From contig NZ_JARCHV010000001.1 of the NCBI RefSeq assembly GCF_028890485.2, forward strand, positions 1,669,198 to 1,733,197: a DNA stretch of 64,000 bases. Direction: 5' to 3'. The DNA comes from Planococcus sp. SK3692. GTDB taxonomy: Bacteria > Bacillota > Bacilli > Bacillales_A > Planococcaceae. The notes beneath the pieces were generated by a model that saw nothing but the letters and a program-made list of their open reading frames with translations, was not told the origin of the DNA and ran no database searches. Positions 8,887-21,104 of the stretch are shown here, one piece after another. Positions within the stretch are counted from its first letter, which is position 1; each line of letters opens with the position of its first letter. A program made the translations under genes and the position numbers.

Positions 8887-10182
8887 TTATTTCATAAAGC
8901 CTTTGTAATGACGTTTCACAAGCTGCGATTCCAATTGCTTCATCGTCTCCAGGGCTACCCCGACGACGATCAGCAAACTTGTGCCGCCAATCTGTGCAGA
9001 TTGAGGCAGGTTTGCGATGTTAATGAAGAAAATTGGCATGACCGCGATAACTGAGAGGAAGATGGCTCCAACAAAAGTTAGACGGTAAAGCACACTTGTT
9101 AAATAATCTTGCGTATTTTTACCCGGACGGATTCCAGGAATGTATGCACCTTGCTTTTTCAAGTTGTCCGCCACGTTTTCAGGATTGACCTGAATGAATG
9201 CATAGAAATACGTGAATGCAATGATCAAGGCGACATAAATAATCATGCCGACAGGACGCGTGTAATCAAACGTATTCTGGATTGCCTCCGTAAACGCGTT
9301 GGCACCAAAGAAAGAAGCGATGGTTTGCGGCGTGATGATGAACGCCACTGCAAAGATTACCGGGATAACTCCGGCCGCGTTTACTTTCAAAGGTAAATGC
9401 GTTTGCTGCCCATTCGAGCTCTGGCCACGGCCAGCGACACGTTTGGCGTACTGGATCGGGATTTTACGCAACGCTTGTTGAACGTAAATGACCAAAACAG
9501 TAATTGCAACAATTGCGAGTGCGAGCAATGCCATAATGGCAAGATTGATCGGAAGCTGGTCGCCAGCTCCTTGAATCTGCTGCGCGTAAAGTTGGTTAAT
9601 TGCTCCTGGTACTGCAGCGACAATCCCTGCGAAGATGATAATCGAAATACCGTTCCCCACGCCTTTTGCCGTGATCTGCTCACCAAGCCACAATAGAAAT
9701 GCTGTTCCTGCTGTCAGTACGATGGCGATTACCACGTAAGTCGCAACCGAATCATCTTGAATCAATGTACCACCGTACATTTGGTTAAATCCATAAGACA
9801 TACCGATCGCCTGAATAAACGCAAGAACGATTGTAAAGTAACGAGTGAATTGAGCAAGTTTCCGTCTTCCGACTTCGCCTTGTTTCGCCCACTCAGCAAA
9901 TTTCGGCACAACATCCATTTGCAGAAGCTGCACGATGATCGATGCTGTGATATAAGGCATGATTCCCATCGCCAAAATCGAGAAATTGGCCAGGGCGCCT
10001 CCACCGAAAGTATTCAAGAAACCGATCAGACCCATCTGATCTGTAGCTTGGAGTACTGACGCATCAACATTCGGCACCGGAACGAATGTCCCGATACGGA
10101 AGATGATGAGCATTGCTAAAGTAAAGAAAATTTTATTTCGAATATCAGATACGCGCATAAGATTAGAGATTGTCTGAAACAT
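8887..10182 (-). CDS. secY: Preprotein translocase channel subunit SecY
   Basis: 431 aa with about ten membrane helices starting at residue 18. Typical segments are GTFVPVPNVD near the first helix, ALGIMPYITASIIVQLL-type helix 2 and IRPGKNTQDYL in the large cytoplasmic loop before helix 9. It forms the protein-conducting channel with SecE (46830-47015). The ATG overlaps the rplO stop by one base (TAATG), so the two are translationally coupled. Confidence 0.98.
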   Translation of the reverse strand: MFQTISNLMRVSDIRNKIFFTLAMLIIFRIGTFVPVPNVDASVLQATDQMGLIGFLNTFGGGALANFSILAMGIMPYITASIIVQLLQMDVVPKFAEWAKQGEVGRRKLAQFTRYFTIVLAFIQAIGMSYGFNQMYGGTLIQDDSVATYVVIAIVLTAGTAFLLWLGEQITAKGVGNGISIIIFAGIVAAVPGAINQLYAQQIQGAGDQLPINLAIMALLALAIVAITVLVIYVQQALRKIPIQYAKRVAGRGQSSNGQQTHLPLKVNAAGVIPVIFAVAFIITPQTIASFFGANAFTEAIQNTFDYTRPVGMIIYVALIIAFTYFYAFIQVNPENVADNLKKQGAYIPGIRPGKNTQDYLTSVLYRLTFVGAIFLSVIAVMPIFFINIANLPQSAQIGGTSLLIVVGVALETMKQLESQLVKRHYKGFMK

Positions 10183-10622
10183 TAAAGCACCTCGGTTTGA
10201 CCGCCGGCAGCTTCAATAGCTTCTTTAGCTGATGCAGAGAATTTGTGGGCTTGTACAGACAATTTCTTGTCCAAGCTTCCGTTACCAAGGATCTTGATAC
10301 CAGAACGCTCCTTGCTCACAACACCTGTTTCGATTAACAATGCAGGTGTAATTTCTGTGCCTTCTTCGAAACGGTTCAACACGTCAAGGTTTACAACAGT
10401 GTAATCTTTACGGTTGATGTTCGTGAATCCACGCTTCGGCAAACGACGGAACAATGGGTTTTGACCACCCTCGAATCCTGGACGGACACCGCCGCCTGAA
10501 CGGGCTTTTTGACCTTTGTGACCTTTACCGGCTGTTTTACCAGTACCTGAACCGATTCCGCGTCCGACACGCTTGCGTGAGCTGCGTGAACCTTCTGCTG
10601 GTTTTAATTCGTGAAGTTTCAT
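10182..10622 (-). CDS. rplO: 50S ribosomal protein L15
   Basis: 146 aa. Gly/Arg-rich N-terminal arm ([20 protein letters not shown], then [18 protein letters not shown]) that threads into 23S rRNA, followed by a globular C-terminal domain. The stop overlaps the secY start. It ends the spc operon's run of ribosomal proteins. Confidence 0.98.
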   Translation of the reverse strand: MKLHELKPAEGSRSSRKRVGRGIGSGTGKTAGKGHKGQKARSGGGVRPGFEGGQNPLFRRLPKRGFTNINRKDYTVVNLDVLNRFEEGTEITPALLIETGVVSKERSGIKILGNGSLDKKLSVQAHKFSASAKEAIEAAGGQTEVL

Positions 10623-10655
10623 GTGGTTGGCACCTCCTTCTATAGAAATCAGGGA

Positions 10656-10838
10656 TTAAACTTCTTTAATAGTAACTAAGTGAGCGACTTTATCAAGCAT
10701 TCCGCGAACTGCCGCGTTGTCTTGGTGCTCAACTGTTTGATGCATTTTACGCAGGCCTAGTGACTGGACTGTTTTACGTTGTGTCGGCTTTGCACCGATC
10801 ACGGATTTAGTGAGGGTAATTTCTAGTTTAGTAGCCAT
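10656..10838 (-). CDS. rpmD: 50S ribosomal protein L30
   Basis: 60 aa, [20 protein letters not shown] and [20 protein letters not shown], the short bacterial form. SD GGGAGGG before the ATG at 10838. It sits between rpsE and rplO. Confidence 0.97.
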   Translation of the reverse strand: MATKLEITLTKSVIGAKPTQRKTVQSLGLRKMHQTVEHQDNAAVRGMLDKVAHLVTIKEV

Positions 10839-10852
10839 GTAATTTCCCTCCC

Positions 10853-11353
10853 TTATTGGAATAACTCTTCTGTAGTTTTGCCGCGAAGTTTTGCAACTTC
10901 ATCAGCGCTCTTCAGTTGAGTCAAACCGTTGATAGTAGCACGGACCATGTTGATCGGTGTGTTAGAACCAAGAGATTTAGACAAGATGTCTTGTACTCCT
11001 GCAAGCTCTAATACCGCACGAACTGGACCACCAGCAATTACACCAGTACCTGGTGAAGCAGGTTTGATAAGAATCGAGCCGGCACCGAAGCGCCCGGTCA
11101 CTAGATGTGGAGTAGTACCTTTAACCATAGGTACTTCGATTAAGTTCTTCTTCGCATCTTCAATAGCTTTACGGATTGCTTCTGGAACTTCTTGTGCTTT
11201 CCCAGTACCAAAACCGACTTTACCATTTTTGTCGCCTACAACAACCAATGCGGAGAAACGGAAACGACGTCCACCTTTTACAACTTTCGCTACGCGGTTA
11301 ATCGTAACTACGCGTTCTTCAAGTTCAAGTTTGTTTGGATCAATACGACGCAT
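10853..11353 (-). CDS. rpsE: 30S ribosomal protein S5
   Basis: 166 aa. N-terminal double-stranded RNA-binding fold ([20 protein letters not shown]) and C-terminal half with the [19 protein letters not shown] core. S5 lines the mRNA entry site; the KVVKGGRRF loop is the place where spectinomycin-resistance mutations occur in other bacteria and looks wild type. Confidence 0.98.
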   Translation of the reverse strand: MRRIDPNKLELEERVVTINRVAKVVKGGRRFRFSALVVVGDKNGKVGFGTGKAQEVPEAIRKAIEDAKKNLIEVPMVKGTTPHLVTGRFGAGSILIKPASPGTGVIAGGPVRAVLELAGVQDILSKSLGSNTPINMVRATINGLTQLKSADEVAKLRGKTTEELFQ

Positions 11354-11373
11354 TATATGTGTCCCTCCTTCTT

Positions 11374-11736
11374 TTAGAATTCTAAGCCGTTTTCACGTGC
11401 GGATTCAGCCAAAGCTTTCACACGGCCGTGATATAGATAACCACCGCGGTCAAAAACAACTGATTTCAAGCCGTTTTCTACTGCACGTTTTGCAATCGTT
11501 TCGCCGACTTGAGCAGCCGCTTCAACGTTGCCTTTAGTTTCAAGAGAAAAATCTTTATCTGCAGATGATGCGCTAGCAAGCGTTACGCCGTTTACATCGT
11601 CGATCAATTGAGCGTAGATGTATTTGTTTGAACGGAAAACGTTCAAACGTGGACGTTCAGCTGTTCCCGTGATTTTAGAACGTACGCGAGCGTGACGTTT
11701 TTTACGGGATGCATTTTTATCGAGTTTCGTAATCAC
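11374..11736 (-). CDS. rplR: 50S ribosomal protein L18
   Basis: 120 aa if translation begins at the GTG at 11736 ([19 protein letters not shown]), 8 nt after AAAGGAG; the GTG nine bases upstream would have no spacer. That length matches Bacillus L18. It binds 5S rRNA together with L5. Typical C-terminus [21 protein letters not shown]. The GTG start is unusual in this cluster. Confidence 0.97.
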   Translation of the reverse strand: MITKLDKNASRKKRHARVRSKITGTAERPRLNVFRSNKYIYAQLIDDVNGVTLASASSADKDFSLETKGNVEAAAQVGETIAKRAVENGLKSVVFDRGGYLYHGRVKALAESARENGLEF

Positions 11737-11769
11737 TGAGGTCACTCCTTTCAGCCTGCCTAAGCAGCA

Positions 11770-12309
11770 TTATTTACCTGTTTTACCTTCTTTGCGGCGA
11801 ACTTTTTCGTCTTCGTAACGGATCCCTTTGCCTTTATACGGCTCTGGCGGGCGAGTAGCGCGGATGTTTGAAGCAAGTGCTCCAACCAATTCCTTGTTAA
11901 TTCCTTTAACGACGACTTTCGTGTTGCCTTGTACTTCGATTTCGATTCCTTCTTCCGGAGTGAATTCCACCGGATGAGAGTATCCAACGTTCAAGACCAA
12001 TTTCTTGCCTTGCAGCTGGGCACGGTAACCTACACCGACTAGTTCAAGTGAGCGGGAGAAGCCTTCAGATACTCCAGTAACCATGTTCGCGAGCAATGCA
12101 CGGGTTGTACCGTGGATTGTGCGGTGGTCTTTGGAATCTGATGGGCGTGACAATGTCAAAACATTGTCTTCCTGCGTGATTGTGATATCTGAGTTAAACG
12201 AGCGAGTAAGCTCGCCTTTAGGCCCTTTTACAGTTACGTTATTGTTGTCTTCGACAGTAACGGTAACGTTAGCAGGAACCTCGATTGGTTTTTTACCTAC
12301 ACGTGACAT
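11770..12309 (-). CDS. rplF: 50S ribosomal protein L6
   Basis: 179 aa, two copies of the L6 fold; [11 protein letters not shown] start and the C-terminal [15 protein letters not shown] motif that contacts the sarcin-ricin region. It follows rpsH by 30 nt. Confidence 0.98.
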   Translation of the reverse strand: MSRVGKKPIEVPANVTVTVEDNNNVTVKGPKGELTRSFNSDITITQEDNVLTLSRPSDSKDHRTIHGTTRALLANMVTGVSEGFSRSLELVGVGYRAQLQGKKLVLNVGYSHPVEFTPEEGIEIEVQGNTKVVVKGINKELVGALASNIRATRPPEPYKGKGIRYEDEKVRRKEGKTGK

Positions 12310-12339
12310 TCTGTTGCACCTCCATTCGTTTGTTGCTTC

Positions 12340-12738
12340 TTACCAAACGTAAGCTATGATTTCGCCGCCGACTTTTTTCGCGCGGGCTTCTTTATCAGTT
12401 ACCAAACCTTGTGATGTCGATACTAGAGCGATTCCAAGACCGTTTAGTACACGAGGCACCTCGTCAGTTTTAGCGTATACACGTAGTCCTGGTTTTGAAA
12501 TGCGTTTCAAGCCAGTGATGACGCGTTCGTTGTTGGCACCGTATTTAAGGAAAATGCGGATCATGCCTTGTTTATCATCTTCAACATATTCTACGTCACG
12601 TACGAAACCTTCGCGCTTCAGAATTTCAGCGATGTCTTTTTTCACGTTGGAAGCCGGAAGCTCCAATTTCTCGTGACGAACCATGTTTGCATTACGAATG
12701 CGTGTCAGCATATCTGCAATCGGATCTGTCATTGTCAT
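12340..12738 (-). CDS. rpsH: 30S ribosomal protein S8
   Basis: 132 aa ([18 protein letters not shown]-terminal [20 protein letters not shown]). S8 binds the central domain of 16S rRNA; in E. coli it is the repressor of the spc operon, but whether that control exists here cannot be seen. The start has two close ATGs (12738 and 12732); the first matches the Bacillus length. Confidence 0.98.
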   Translation of the reverse strand: MTMTDPIADMLTRIRNANMVRHEKLELPASNVKKDIAEILKREGFVRDVEYVEDDKQGMIRIFLKYGANNERVITGLKRISKPGLRVYAKTDEVPRVLNGLGIALVSTSQGLVTDKEARAKKVGGEIIAYVW

Positions 12739-12767
12739 TACATTTACCTCCTTCCCAATTTAGGGGA

Positions 12768-13512
<745 letters not shown>

Positions 13513-13539
13513 GTTTGTACCTCCCCTCATTCAGGAATT

Positions 13540-13851
13540 TTATTTATCTAATTTTTCACCGGATTTTTTTGCAACACGAACTTTTTTGCCGTCTTCCATT
13601 TTGTATCCTACGCGAGTCGGCTCGCCGGATTTAGGGTCAACTACCATCACGTTTGATACGTGGATCGCAGCTTCTTGGCTGACAATTCCGCCTTGCGGGC
13701 TTGCCTGGTTCGGTTTTGTATGCTTTTTGACGATGTTAACACCTTCAACAAGCACACGGTCTTTCTTAGGTAGAGCAGTCAAAACAACTCCTGTTTTGCC
13801 TTTGTCTTTACCAGAGATGACCTTAACTGTATCACCTTTTTTTACATGCAT
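13540..13851 (-). CDS. rplX: 50S ribosomal protein L24
   Basis: 103 aa with a KOW motif at the N-terminus ([20 protein letters not shown]). L24 is an assembly initiator next to the tunnel exit. Also characteristic: [20 protein letters not shown]. It sits between rplN and rplE. Confidence 0.98.
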   Translation of the reverse strand: MHVKKGDTVKVISGKDKGKTGVVLTALPKKDRVLVEGVNIVKKHTKPNQASPQGGIVSQEAAIHVSNVMVVDPKSGEPTRVGYKMEDGKKVRVAKKSGEKLDK

Positions 13852-13887
13852 TCTGTCGCACCTCCTTGGTATCGCACGTTGGATGTT

Positions 13888-14256
<369 letters not shown>

Positions 14257-14303
14257 TTAGGTAACCTCCCTCCGGAACTTTTAGGATTCCGAACTTATTT
14301 AAA

Positions 14304-14567
14304 TTAGATGATGACAGCTTTTTCGACGACTTCCACTAAACGGAAACGTTTTGTAGCTGATAGTGGACGAGTTTCCATGATGCGAACGATGTCGCCCATT
14401 TTCGCTTCGTTGTTTTCATCATGAGTCTTGAATTTCTTAGAGTATTTTACACGTTTGCCATAAAGCGCGTGCTTTTTTTGAGTTTCAACCATTACTGTAA
14501 TGGTTTTGTCCATTTTGTCAGACACGACGCGGCCTGTGTATACTTTGCGTTGGTTACGCTCAGACAT
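14304..14567 (-). CDS. rpsQ: 30S ribosomal protein S17
   Basis: 87 aa OB-fold protein; [20 protein letters not shown] and the [20 protein letters not shown]-terminus. A primary 16S rRNA binder, 23 nt after rpmC. Confidence 0.98.
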   Translation of the reverse strand: MSERNQRKVYTGRVVSDKMDKTITVMVETQKKHALYGKRVKYSKKFKTHDENNEAKMGDIVRIMETRPLSATKRFRLVEVVEKAVII

Positions 14568-14590
14568 ACTTGCAACCTCCTCTCGAATTA

Positions 14591-15215
<625 letters not shown>

Positions 15216-15216
15216 A

Positions 15217-15873
15217 TTATTTGCCTCCTTCCTCAGAATTCTTCTTGGTTGGAAGGACTTCACCGCGGTAGATCCATACTTTCACGCCGAGCTTACCATA
15301 AGTAGTGTCTGCTTCAGCGTGCGCATAGTCGATGTCTGCGCGCAATGTATGGAGCGGAACAGTTCCTTCGCTATAGGACTCAGCACGAGCAATGTCAGCT
15401 CCGCCTAGACGTCCAGATACTTGAGTTTTGATCCCTTTAGCGCCTGCACGCATAGTGCGTTGAAGCGTTTGTTTTTGGGCACGACGGAAAGATGCACGGT
15501 TTTCTAGCTGACGTGCGATTCCTTCAGCGACCAATTTCGCGTCAAGGTCAGCGCGTTTGATTTCTACGATGTTGATGTGTACACGCTTGCCAGTCATCGC
15601 GTTCAGTTGCGTACGAAGTACTTCTACTTCAGAGCCACCTTTACCGATTACCATACCTGGTTTCGCAGTGTGGATTGTTACATTTACACGGTTTGCAGCG
15701 CGCTCGATTTCAATTTTAGAAACTGAAGCTTCTTTCAAACGTGTTTCGATGTATCCACGGATCTTCAAATCTTCATGAAGGAGTGTCGCGTAGTCTTTCT
15801 CAGCGTACCATTTAGACTCCCAGTCACGGATGATTCCGATTCGCATTCCAATTGGATGAATTTTTTGTCCCAC
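15217..15873 (-). CDS. rpsC: 30S ribosomal protein S3
   Basis: 218 aa with N-terminal KH domain ([18 protein letters not shown] carries the GxxG loop, about residues 70-85) and the C-terminal [14 protein letters not shown]3 guards the mRNA entry channel. Only 1-3 nt separate it from rplP and rplV. Confidence 0.98.
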   Translation of the reverse strand: MGQKIHPIGMRIGIIRDWESKWYAEKDYATLLHEDLKIRGYIETRLKEASVSKIEIERAANRVNVTIHTAKPGMVIGKGGSEVEVLRTQLNAMTGKRVHINIVEIKRADLDAKLVAEGIARQLENRASFRRAQKQTLQRTMRAGAKGIKTQVSGRLGGADIARAESYSEGTVPLHTLRADIDYAHAEADTTYGKLGVKVWIYRGEVLPTKKNSEEGGK

Positions 15874-15876
15874 GAA

Positions 15877-16218
15877 TTATCCCTCCTTCTTCTCAGATAC
15901 CACTAGTGTGATGTGGCTAGTGCGTTTGTTGATTGCGCTCGCGCGTCCCATTGCACGTGGACGGAAACGCTTCAAAGTCGGCCCTTCGTCAACGAATACT
16001 TCGCTGATTACAAGGTTTTCAATGTTCATTTCATAGTTGTGTTCAGCGTTAGCAGCTGCAGATTTCAATAACTTCTCAACAACAATGGATGCTGCTTTAG
16101 GAGTATGGTTTAAAATTGCGACCGCTTCACCGATTTGCTTGCCTCGGATTAAATCTACTACTAAACGGACTTTACGAGGAGCAATACGTACTGTTCTAGC
16201 AACAGCTTTTGCTTGCAT
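15877..16218 (-). CDS. rplV: 50S ribosomal protein L22
   Basis: 113 aa. The long beta hairpin (around [20 protein letters not shown]) lines the peptide exit tunnel at its constriction with L4; the loop shows no insertion or deletion of the kind linked to macrolide resistance. It lies between rpsS and rpsC. Confidence 0.98.
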   Translation of the reverse strand: MQAKAVARTVRIAPRKVRLVVDLIRGKQIGEAVAILNHTPKAASIVVEKLLKSAAANAEHNYEMNIENLVISEVFVDEGPTLKRFRPRAMGRASAINKRTSHITLVVSEKKEG

Positions 16219-16237
16219 GGGGAAATCCTCCTCTCAA

Positions 16238-16516
16238 TTAACGTCTTGTTTTCTTATCGTCTGCACCATGGCTTGCGTATTTGCGTGTTGGAGCAAATTC
16301 ACCAAGTTTATGGCCTACCATATCTTCAGTCACGTATACAGGGATGTGTTTGTGGCCATCGTATACTGCAATTGTTAGTCCGATGAATGTCGGGAAAATT
16401 GTAGAACGGCGAGACCAAGTTTTGATCACTTGTTTTTTCTCAGATTCCTTTTGCGCTTCGACTTTCTTCATAAGATGATCGTCTACAAAAGGTCCTTTTT
16501 TCAAGCTGCGACCCAT
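16238..16516 (-). CDS. rpsS: 30S ribosomal protein S19
   Basis: 92 aa ([40 protein letters not shown]). It forms the head of the small subunit with S13 and contacts the 50S. SD GGGAGGATCCC precedes the ATG at 16516. Confidence 0.98.
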   Translation of the reverse strand: MGRSLKKGPFVDDHLMKKVEAQKESEKKQVIKTWSRRSTIFPTFIGLTIAVYDGHKHIPVYVTEDMVGHKLGEFAPTRKYASHGADDKKTRR

Positions 16517-16576
16517 TTGGGATCCTCCCTTCGTGATTGCACCACGGTTCTTTTGGCGAACCGCAGCGAAATCAAA

Positions 16577-17407
16577 TTATTTTTTGCGGCGACGCACGAT
16601 GAATTTATCGGATTTGTTCGTTTTCTTGCGTGTTTTGTATCCAAGAGTTGGTTTGCCCCATGGAGACATTGGCGATTTACGTCCGATTGGCGAACGTCCT
16701 TCACCACCACCGTGTGGGTGATCGTTCGGGTTCATGACAGATCCGCGGACAGTTGGGCGATTGCCCTTCCAGCGGTTACGTCCTGCTTTACCGATGTTGA
16801 TCAATTCGTGCTGTTCGTTTCCAACAGCGCCGATAGTTGCGCGGCAAGTAGCAAGGATCATGCGAACTTCGCCTGATTGCAAGCGAACAGTTACGTATTT
16901 TCCTTCTTTACCAAGCACCTGTGCTGAAGCTCCTGCAGAACGTACCAATTGGCCGCCTCCGCCTGGTTTCAACTCGATGTTGTGGATAGTAGAACCCATT
17001 GGGATGTTAAGCAATGGCAAAGCATTACCTGCTTTGATGTCTGCATCCGGTCCTGACATGATTTGCGTATCAACCTGAACACCTTTAGGTGCAAGGATGT
17101 AACGTTTCTCTCCGTCAGCGTAATGGATAAGTGCGATGTTTGCAGAACGGTTCGGATCGTATTCGATCGTAGCAACGCGTCCTGGGATGCCATCTTTGTT
17201 ACGTTTGAAGTCAATCACGCGGTATTGGCGCTTATGTCCGCCCCCGTGGTGGCGTACAGTGATTTTACCTTGGTTGTTACGGCCGCCTTTACGCTTCGTC
17301 GGTTGCAAAAGCGACTTTTCAGGCTTGTTCGTTGTGATTTCAGCGAAATCTGAACTAGTCATGTTACGACGACCGTTAGTGGTAGGTTTGTATTTTCTAA
17401 TCCCCAC
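16577..17407 (-). CDS. rplB: 50S ribosomal protein L2
   Basis: 276 aa. OB and SH3-like domains, and the C-terminal [19 protein letters not shown] loop containing the conserved His near the peptidyl-transferase centre. It bridges the subunits and is needed for their association. It lies between rplW and rpsS, each gap under 62 nt. Confidence 0.98.
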   Translation of the reverse strand: MGIRKYKPTTNGRRNMTSSDFAEITTNKPEKSLLQPTKRKGGRNNQGKITVRHHGGGHKRQYRVIDFKRNKDGIPGRVATIEYDPNRSANIALIHYADGEKRYILAPKGVQVDTQIMSGPDADIKAGNALPLLNIPMGSTIHNIELKPGGGGQLVRSAGASAQVLGKEGKYVTVRLQSGEVRMILATCRATIGAVGNEQHELINIGKAGRNRWKGNRPTVRGSVMNPNDHPHGGGEGRSPIGRKSPMSPWGKPTLGYKTRKKTNKSDKFIVRRRKK

Positions 17408-17454
17408 GTTGTTTACCTCCTTCTTTGATTAGTTCTTGTTCAGAACTTATACAA

Positions 17455-17739
17455 TTACATTTCGAATAATTCGATGTCTTTTGAAGCAGCAGTCAATTTC
17501 ACGATCGCTTTGCGGCGTTTGTTCGTGTAGCCTGCGTGTTTGCCCATGCGTTTGAATTTGCCTTTGTAGTTCATGATGTTGACTTTCTCAACTTGAACGC
17601 CGAAGACTTCCTGAACTGCATGTTTAACTTGAGTTTTGTTAGCGCGAACGTCCACTTCGAAAGTGTACTTCTTCTCCGCCATTACCTCAGAAGAACGCTC
17701 GGTAATGACTGGACGCTTTAGAATGTCACGTGCTTCCAT
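17455..17739 (-). CDS. rplW: 50S ribosomal protein L23
   Basis: 94 aa ([20 protein letters not shown]). L23 sits at the tunnel exit and is the dock for trigger factor and SRP; the Glu in the [10 protein letters not shown] region is consistent with that. Its start codon overlaps the rplD stop by one base. Confidence 0.98.
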   Translation of the reverse strand: MEARDILKRPVITERSSEVMAEKKYTFEVDVRANKTQVKHAVQEVFGVQVEKVNIMNYKGKFKRMGKHAGYTNKRRKAIVKLTAASKDIELFEM

Positions 17740-18362
17740 TAACCAAGCACCTCCTCGATTTTTTCTACGGCTCCTTTAGTCATGACAACTTTGTCATGGC
17801 CAAGCAAGTCCAATACGTTGATTCCGTTTGCCGGAACAACTGTCATGCCTTTGATGTTGCGTGCAGATAGTGCTACGTTCTCATCAAGGTCAGCTGTTAC
17901 GAACAATGCTTTCTTGCCGACAGACAAGTCAGTCACGAGTTTCGTGAATTCCTTTGTTTTCGGTGCGTCGAAAGCCAACCCTTCAAGAACCATCAGGTTT
18001 TCGTTTGCTAATGCCGAAGACAATGCAGAACGAAGAGCCAAGCGACGGACTTTTTTAGGAAGTTTGTAGCTGTAGCTGCGTGGTGTCGGGCCGAATACGA
18101 CTCCGCCTCCGCGCCATTGTGGTGAACGGATCGAACCTTGACGAGCACGTCCAGTTCCTTTTTGCTTCCATGGCTTTCTTCCGCCACCGGCTACTTCAGA
18201 ACGGTTTTTAACTTTATGGTTACCTTGACGCAATGAAGCACGTTGTGCAACGACTGCATCAAAAAGTACAGATTCATTTGGTTCAATGCCGAAGACAAGA
18301 TCGTTCAATTCGATATCGCCAACTTGTGAACCAGTTTGGTTTAGTAAAGCTACTTTAGGCAT
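17739..18362 (-). CDS. rplD: 50S ribosomal protein L4
   Basis: 207 aa. The extended tunnel loop [20 protein letters not shown] (about residues 57-76) is intact and shows no macrolide-resistance change I can recognise. In E. coli L4 represses the S10 operon; Bacillus is not known to use that mechanism. Confidence 0.98.
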   Translation of the reverse strand: MPKVALLNQTGSQVGDIELNDLVFGIEPNESVLFDAVVAQRASLRQGNHKVKNRSEVAGGGRKPWKQKGTGRARQGSIRSPQWRGGGVVFGPTPRSYSYKLPKKVRRLALRSALSSALANENLMVLEGLAFDAPKTKEFTKLVTDLSVGKKALFVTADLDENVALSARNIKGMTVVPANGINVLDLLGHDKVVMTKGAVEKIEEVLG

Positions 18363-18390
18363 TCTTGTTTCCTCCTTTCTTCAAATGTGA

Positions 18391-19020
18391 TTAGTTAGCT
18401 TTGATAGCCGACTTAACACGGATTAGTGATTTGCGTGCGCCAGGAACATTCCCTTTAATAAGAAGCAAGTTGCGCTCAGCATCCACTTTCACAATGTGAA
18501 GGTTTTGGATAGTGACCGTGTTGCCGCCCATTTGACCAGGCAATTTCTTCTGTTTGAATACGCGGTTCGGAGCAACAGGCCCCATTGAACCAGGACGACG
18601 GTGGTAGCGTGAACCGTGAGTCATTGGTCCGCGTGATTGTCCGTGGCGTTTAATAACACCTTGGAAACCTTTACCTTTCGTAGTTCCTGTTACATCTACT
18701 ACATCGCCTTCTGCGAATACATCTACTTTGACTTCCTGACCAATCTCGTAATCAGCTAAGTTTACATTGCGAAGTTCGCGAATGAAGCGCTTAGGAGCAG
18801 TGTTTGCTTTTGCTACGTGGCCTTTCTCTGGTTTGTTCGAAAGCTTTTCGCGTTTGTCATCAAAACCAAGTTGTACCGATTCGTAGCCATCCACTTCAAC
18901 TGTTTTTTTCTGAAGCACTACGTTTGGAGCAGCTTCGATTACAGTTACAGGGATCAAATCACCGTTCTCAGCAAAAACTTGCGTCATACCGATTTTTCTA
19001 CCTAAGATTCCTTTGGTCAT
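18391..19020 (-). CDS. rplC: 50S ribosomal protein L3
   Basis: 209 aa ([40 protein letters not shown]). L3 reaches the peptidyl-transferase centre with a long loop containing [20 protein letters not shown]; the conserved Gln that PrmB-type enzymes methylate in some bacteria lies in GQMGGN. It follows rpsJ by 49 nt. Confidence 0.98.
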   Translation of the reverse strand: MTKGILGRKIGMTQVFAENGDLIPVTVIEAAPNVVLQKKTVEVDGYESVQLGFDDKREKLSNKPEKGHVAKANTAPKRFIRELRNVNLADYEIGQEVKVDVFAEGDVVDVTGTTKGKGFQGVIKRHGQSRGPMTHGSRYHRRPGSMGPVAPNRVFKQKKLPGQMGGNTVTIQNLHIVKVDAERNLLLIKGNVPGARKSLIRVKSAIKAN

Positions 19021-19069
19021 GTCGTCACACCTCCTGCAAAATTTTATGTTTTTTATTTTCGTTTACCAG

Positions 19070-19570
<501 letters not shown>

Positions 19571-19575
19571 TTACT

Positions 19576-19603
19576 AGTATAGCAGGATTCTTTTCAGTTT
19601 CAA
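19576..19603 (-). promoter_or_regulatory. Upstream promoter P1 before the S10 operon
   Basis: TTGAAA (19603-19598), 16-nt spacer, TATACT (19581-19576). Transcripts from here meet the hairpin at 19561-19524 within about 15 nt of the start. Confidence 0.6.
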
Positions 19604-19634
19604 CCGATACGATAATAGTCGAAATCTTTCGGAC

Positions 19635-20963
19635 TCATCCTAAAAACATGACGGCAATCCAGCCGAACAAGACGAGTGGGATATTGTAATGGATGAACGT
19701 CGGGACGACTGTATCCCAGATGTGATTGTGCTGTCCGTCTACGTTGAGGCCGGCGGTCGGCCCAAGCGTCGAGTCGGAAGCAGGCGACCCCGCATCCCCA
19801 AGCGCGCCCGCTGTCCCGATCAAGGCGATGATGGCCATCGTCGAAAAACCGAACTCGACACTGAGCGGCACGAATATCGCGGCGATGATCGGAATCGTCG
19901 AGAATGACGAGCCGATGCCCATCGTGACAAACAAGCCAACAATCAACATGGCAAGAGCTGCTAAGCCTTTGTTGTCGCCGAAGATCGCTGCTGCGTTTTC
20001 AACGAGCGAGTCGATGGCACCGGTCGCTTGGATAACCGAAGCGAATCCGTTTGCTGAGATCATGACAAAACCGATGAATGCCATCATGCGCATACCCGCC
20101 GTCAAGACGTCATCCGCCTCTTTCCATTTCATTGCGCCGAAGACGTAGAGGATCAGGATGCCGGCGAGTGCGCCAATGATCATGGAATCGCTTTGGATCT
20201 GTGCGAAGAGTGCCGCGATCAAGGCGATGACGGTCACGATGATGTCTTTGACAGAAGCGGTCCGTTTCGGAGTTTCTTCTATAGTACTGGCTGCTGTTAC
20301 TTCGTGGTAGTCGCGTGGCTTGCGGTAAGAAATGAAAACCGCGACGACTAAGCCGAGGAACAATCCTGCGACCGGCAGCGCCATCGCTTTCGGGATATCC
20401 GCCATGTCGATCGGCATGCCCGCGAGTTCCATCTGCGTGGCGAGGATCTCGTGGAAGATCAAGCCAAAGCCATACGGCAATAAAATATACGGCGCCGTCA
20501 ACCCGAATGTCAGGACAGACGCGATAAGGCGGCGGTCGATGCGCAATTCATTCAGGATGTGCAAAATCGGCGGTACAAGAAGCGGGATAAAGGCGATATG
20601 GATCGGGATCAGGTTTTGCGAAAAGATCGCCATAGCGAACAGCGCAAAGATGATGAGCGCCTTCGCCAAGTTCTCACGTGTCGCCTCCCCTTCTTTATTG
20701 ACCAGTTTCAAAACACCTGCAACGAGCAATTCCGGTATGCCGGTGCGCGAAATGGCGACGGCGAATCCGCCGAGCATGGCGTAGCTCAATGCGATGGTTG
20801 CCCCCGCACCGAGACCATCTGTATAGGAAGTCAAAGTTTCAGTGAAGCTGAGTCCCCCGCTAAGCCCACCGGCGAGTGCACCGATCAATAAGGCGAAGAC
20901 GACGTTGACACGAAGCAAGCTCAATATGAGCATCACTAAAACGGCGATAATAACTGCATTCAT
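19635..20963 (-). CDS. yuiF: YuiF-type Na+/H+ antiporter-family membrane transporter
   Basis: 442 aa, rich in membrane segments (about 11-13, starting MNAVIIAVLVMLILSLLRVN). Motifs GGFAVAISRTGIPELLV, SQNLIPIHIAFIPLLVPPIL and GALGDAGSPASDSTLGPTAG are those of the YuiF/NhaC-like group in the ion-transporter superfamily. The exported or imported substrate is not established for this group; amino acid uptake and Na+/H+ exchange have both been suggested. It is a single-gene unit with its own promoter (21009-21037) and an operator-like palindrome, between the leuD terminator and the S10 promoters. Confidence 0.85.
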   Translation of the reverse strand: MNAVIIAVLVMLILSLLRVNVVFALLIGALAGGLSGGLSFTETLTSYTDGLGAGATIALSYAMLGGFAVAISRTGIPELLVAGVLKLVNKEGEATRENLAKALIIFALFAMAIFSQNLIPIHIAFIPLLVPPILHILNELRIDRRLIASVLTFGLTAPYILLPYGFGLIFHEILATQMELAGMPIDMADIPKAMALPVAGLFLGLVVAVFISYRKPRDYHEVTAASTIEETPKRTASVKDIIVTVIALIAALFAQIQSDSMIIGALAGILILYVFGAMKWKEADDVLTAGMRMMAFIGFVMISANGFASVIQATGAIDSLVENAAAIFGDNKGLAALAMLIVGLFVTMGIGSSFSTIPIIAAIFVPLSVEFGFSTMAIIALIGTAGALGDAGSPASDSTLGPTAGLNVDGQHNHIWDTVVPTFIHYNIPLVLFGWIAVMFLG

Positions 20964-20975
20964 TGTTCATTTCTC

Positions 20976-21014
20976 CTTTAGTTTGCTAAAGCGTTAAAGT
21001 ACTTTACTAAAGTA
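20976..21014 (-). promoter_or_regulatory. Two operator-like inverted repeats before the YuiF-type gene
   Basis: Perfect palindrome TACTTTACTAAAGTA (21000-21014) covers the -10 box, and a second inverted repeat CTTTAGTTTGCTAAAG (20976-20991) covers the region just before and into the SD. Both share the CTTTA half-site. The position suggests repression by an unidentified dimeric regulator; the second repeat could instead fold in the mRNA and hide the SD. Confidence 0.6.
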
Positions 21015-21037
21015 ACAAATCTCTACAATGATGTCAA
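21009..21037 (-). promoter_or_regulatory. Promoter of the YuiF-type gene
   Basis: TTGACA (21037-21032), 17-nt spacer, TACTTT (21014-21009) on the minus strand, 46 nt before the ATG. Confidence 0.75.
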
Positions 21038-21064
21038 CACAGCAAAACCGCTCCCGAATGGCAC

Positions 21065-21100
21065 CAAAAAACCGCTCCCTGCCCAAAGGCAAGGAGCGGC
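21065..21100 (-). terminator. Terminator of the ilv-leu operon
   Basis: CCGCTCC (21099-21093) pairs with GGAGCGG (21078-21072) with an inner TGCC/GGCA helix, then TTTTTT. A second copy of the GGGAGCGGTTTT arm lies at about 21046-21056 and could pair alternatively. It begins just after the leuD stop. Confidence 0.9.
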
Positions 21101-21104
21101 TGCG

